Assembly: GCF_900103455.1 (NCBI RefSeq)
Contig: NZ_FNHI01000014.1
Coordinates: 1 to 64,000, forward strand
Direction: 5' to 3'
Length of the DNA stretch: 64,000 nt
Source of the DNA: Streptomyces wuyuanensis
Lineage (GTDB): Bacteria > Actinomycetota > Actinomycetes > Streptomycetales > Streptomycetaceae
Both the position numbers and the translations under genes were made by a program. A model generated the notes under the pieces. That model was not told where the DNA came from, did no database searches, and was given only the letters and a program-made list of their open reading frames with translations. This document shows positions 62,268 to 64,000 of this stretch, in pieces (the stretch's first letter is position 1; each line of letters starts with the position of its first letter).

Positions 62268-62353
62268 GGATCCTCCTCGGTAGCACTACGCGGCGGTCTG
62301 GCGGACAGCCACGCAACGTCTGTTTCTGTGTGGACCAACCGCGCCGGTGCAAC

Positions 62354-62383
62354 AAAAATGCCCCGACGGGACACAGGCGGGGC
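62354..62383 (-). terminator. intrinsic terminator (attenuator) in the infC leader
   Basis: On the minus strand GCCCCG (62383-62378) and CGGGGC (62365-62360) form a hairpin with a 12-nt loop, followed by ATTTTTG (T run at 62358-62354). It lies about 87 bp upstream of the infC start within the transcribed leader, and would lower expression of infC-rpmI-rplT unless antiterminated. Upstream DNA to 62724 is gene-free; TAACCT near 62567 may be a -10 box. Confidence 0.7.
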
Positions 62384-62724
62384 TCCTCGAATACCGGAGC
62401 ACCACCGCGTCGGCCGCGGGGCGCTGCTTCGGACGGCCCCATCGTCCGTACGGAACGATGGTCGCCGTCTGACCGGTGACCCGCCGCCCGTCAGGGCAGC
62501 CAGGTGGGAGATCGGAGCCTCCACTTGTGGGTCGGGCACAGACGTGTCCGACCGGTCGTTACACAAGGTTAGCAGCTCCGGCCCGAAGGGGCGAACCGGA
62601 GAGGGGCGGACCCTCGCGGCGGTGATGCCGCCGGCTCCTCGGAGGAGTGGCGGCAACGAGCGCGGGAACGCCGCGGGTGGTGCGGTCGGTGCGGGGTCGG
62701 AAGCGATGGTGGGGCGTCGGCGGG

Positions 62725-63105
62725 CTAGCCGTAGACGGGGCCGGTGTACTTCTCGCCCGGGCCCTGTCCCGGCTCGTCGGGGACGATCGATGCCTCGCGG
62801 AAGGCGAGCTGGAGGGACTTCAGCCCGTCCCGCAGCGGCGCCGCGTGGAAGGAGCTGATCTCCGTGACACCCGCGTCGAGGAGGCCGGCCAGCGCGTGGA
62901 CCAGCTTCCGGGCCTCGTCCAGGTCCTTGTGCTCGTCGCCGTCCTCGGTGAGGCCCAGCTTCACCGCGGCGGCGCTCATCAGGTTCACCGCGACCGTGAC
63001 GATCACCTCGACCGCGGGGACCTCCGCGATGTCGCGGGTCATGGCGGCGAAGTCGGGAGCCTGCTCGCCCGCAGGCTGCTCGGGGGTGGGGGTCGCGTCA
63101 CTCAT
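62725..63105 (-). CDS. DUF1844 protein
   Basis: 126 residues. TRDIAEVPAVEVIVTVAVNL, KLGLTEDGDEHKDLDEARKL and VHALAGLLDAGVTEISSFHA match DUF1844, a small helical family of unknown function encoded next to infC in many actinobacteria. The N-terminal 20 residues are Pro/Gln/Glu rich. ATG 63105; there is no ribosome-binding site, and TATCGT about 8 bp upstream could be a -10 box for a leaderless transcript. Confidence 0.88.
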   Translation of the reverse strand: MSDATPTPEQPAGEQAPDFAAMTRDIAEVPAVEVIVTVAVNLMSAAAVKLGLTEDGDEHKDLDEARKLVHALAGLLDAGVTEISSFHAAPLRDGLKSLQLAFREASIVPDEPGQGPGEKYTGPVYG

Positions 63106-63128
63106 GGAGCACACGATATGCGGTGCCC

Positions 63129-63866
63129 TCAGGCCCGTACGTACAGGGGCTCTCCGGGCGGCACCGCGGACGCGGGCAGCAGGGCGAGGTCGAGTCCGCG
63201 CACCAGCCGGGCCCTGAGCGTCTCGTCGGCCGCGAGGGCACGGGCGACGCGTTGCGCCGCCTCGGCGGGAGACGCGCCGGCCTCGGAGTCGAGGACGAGG
63301 GCGAGGGTGCCGTCGGCGTTGCCGGGGCCGAGATGGGCGCGCAGCACCGCCGGCTCGGCGGCCACCACGGCCCCTACCGCCCGGGTGACGGCCGGGTCGG
63401 CCAGTGGGTCGGTGCTGGTGCGCCCCTCGGCCAGGGCCAGGAGCGCCCGGCCGGCCAGCTCGTACGGAACGGGACCGGCGAGGTCCAGCACCACGGTGTC
63501 GGCCTTCTCGTGGGCGGCCGCCTGGAGCGCCTGGTGCAGGGGTACGGCGACGGGCCGGGCCTGCGGGTCCCACAGGGCGAGCGAATCGGTCGACGTGAAC
63601 GCGGGCAGGGCGCGTCGGCTCCCCGCCGTCAGCGTGGGCACCGCCATGTCGCTGGTCTTCTCGCGGCGCAGTCCCGATTCGTCCTCCTCGACCTCGCCGA
63701 GCACGGCGACGACCGGGACGAGGAGCCGCGCGCCCTTGAGCGCCTCCAGCACGGGCCCTTCGGCGGTCCTGTCCCGGGCCCAGGCGGCGAGCGCCGCCTC
63801 CAGTGCCGGGTCGGCGGTGCCGTCGTCGTCGGAGAAGCCGGAGTCGGGGATGTTCTTGAGCGCCAC
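63129..63866 (-). CDS. SseB-family protein
   Basis: 245 residues. LLVPVVAVLGEVEEDESGLR, KTSDMAVPTLTAGSRRALPA-FTS-DSLALWDPQARP and the C-terminal ARLVRGLDLALLPA are typical of SseB-like proteins, which in type III secretion bacteria stabilise an apparatus but in actinobacteria have no known role. GTG 63866 starts MALKNIPDSGF. It precedes the DUF1844 gene by 23 bp on the same strand, so the two may be co-transcribed. Confidence 0.85.
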   Translation of the reverse strand: MALKNIPDSGFSDDDGTADPALEAALAAWARDRTAEGPVLEALKGARLLVPVVAVLGEVEEDESGLRREKTSDMAVPTLTAGSRRALPAFTSTDSLALWDPQARPVAVPLHQALQAAAHEKADTVVLDLAGPVPYELAGRALLALAEGRTSTDPLADPAVTRAVGAVVAAEPAVLRAHLGPGNADGTLALVLDSEAGASPAEAAQRVARALAADETLRARLVRGLDLALLPASAVPPGEPLYVRA

Positions 63867-64000
63867 GCGACGAGCCTAGTTCGTCGGCGGTGGTGGCCGG
63901 GACGCCGGGGGACGCGTTGTCCTGGCGCGGCCAGACAGGGCGGCCGCACCGAGGAGCCGGGGCCCAGGTCCGGCGGCCGCCGCGGGAGCCGGCGCTCAGG

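Overview
The window is chromosomal DNA of a Streptomyces or a very close relative. The G+C content is very high, most genes end in a G/C third position, starts are a mix of ATG, GTG and TTG, and only one TTA leucine codon was found in the genes called here. Many families are typical of that genus: BluB-CobT fusion, NsdA-like TPR regulator, ECF42 sigma factor with its DGPF partner, DUF1844, DUF1918 and SseB proteins. From memory, the order argH, argCJBDR, pheST, rplT-rpmI-infC resembles one region of the Streptomyces coelicolor chromosome. No transposase, integrase, prophage or CRISPR array was seen, so this is mostly core-chromosome sequence.

Layout. 1-4.7 kb: tRNA-Val, a zinc-ribbon protein, a phosphotransferase, two small proteins, a Ser/Thr kinase and a SpoU methyltransferase. 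4.7-11.8 kb: a siroheme/cobalamin block on the minus strand (CobA with precorrin-2 dehydrogenase, BluB-CobT with a very long disordered N-terminus, CobL). 12.1-15.9 kb: an acetyltransferase, then methionine import (metN-metI-metQ) behind a short leader ORF that ends in clustered Met and Cys codons. 16-24.1 kb: phosphatases, small membrane proteins, an acetyltransferase, a sigma-like factor, a secreted glycerophosphodiesterase, an acyltransferase, and a TetR/MFS efflux pair with a clear operator. 24.3-27 kb: argH and argG. 27.1-32.5 kb: a HEAT-like gene cut by an in-frame TAG, a flavin-binding protein, and an operon of ferric-reductase-like membrane oxidoreductase, double FMN-binding protein and ApbE flavin transferase. 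32.6-37.5 kb: argC-J-B-D-R, transcribed leftward behind an ARG-box-like site.

37.6-45.2 kb holds a barstar-domain protein, a DUF6215-like protein, an LRV repeat protein, a DUF2975/XRE pair with a perfect palindrome, ECF42 with its DGPF partner, and an ArsR-SRPBCC fusion with two operator-like sites in its promoter. 45.2-54 kb holds a degenerate histidine-phosphatase protein, a GNAT enzyme, a MocR/EamA divergent pair whose start codons overlap, DUF1918, a secreted GHL10 glycoside hydrolase, a 3-hydroxybutyryl-CoA dehydrogenase, a TTA-containing small membrane protein, a Nudix hydrolase and an NsdA-like regulator. 54.5-62.3 kb is translation: pheT-pheS, an orphan sensor kinase, a SpoU rRNA methylase, and rplT-rpmI-infC. 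infC appears to start with AUC and has an intrinsic terminator in its leader. DUF1844 and SseB proteins close the window.

The strongest leads are regulatory and architectural: the Met/Cys leader ORF before metNIQ, the AUC start and attenuator of infC, the double flavinylation operon, the head-to-head overlapping start codons, the single TTA gene next to an NsdA-like regulator with a shared upstream motif, and palindromic operators for the TetR, XRE/DUF2975 and ArsR units. None of these was tested by database search.
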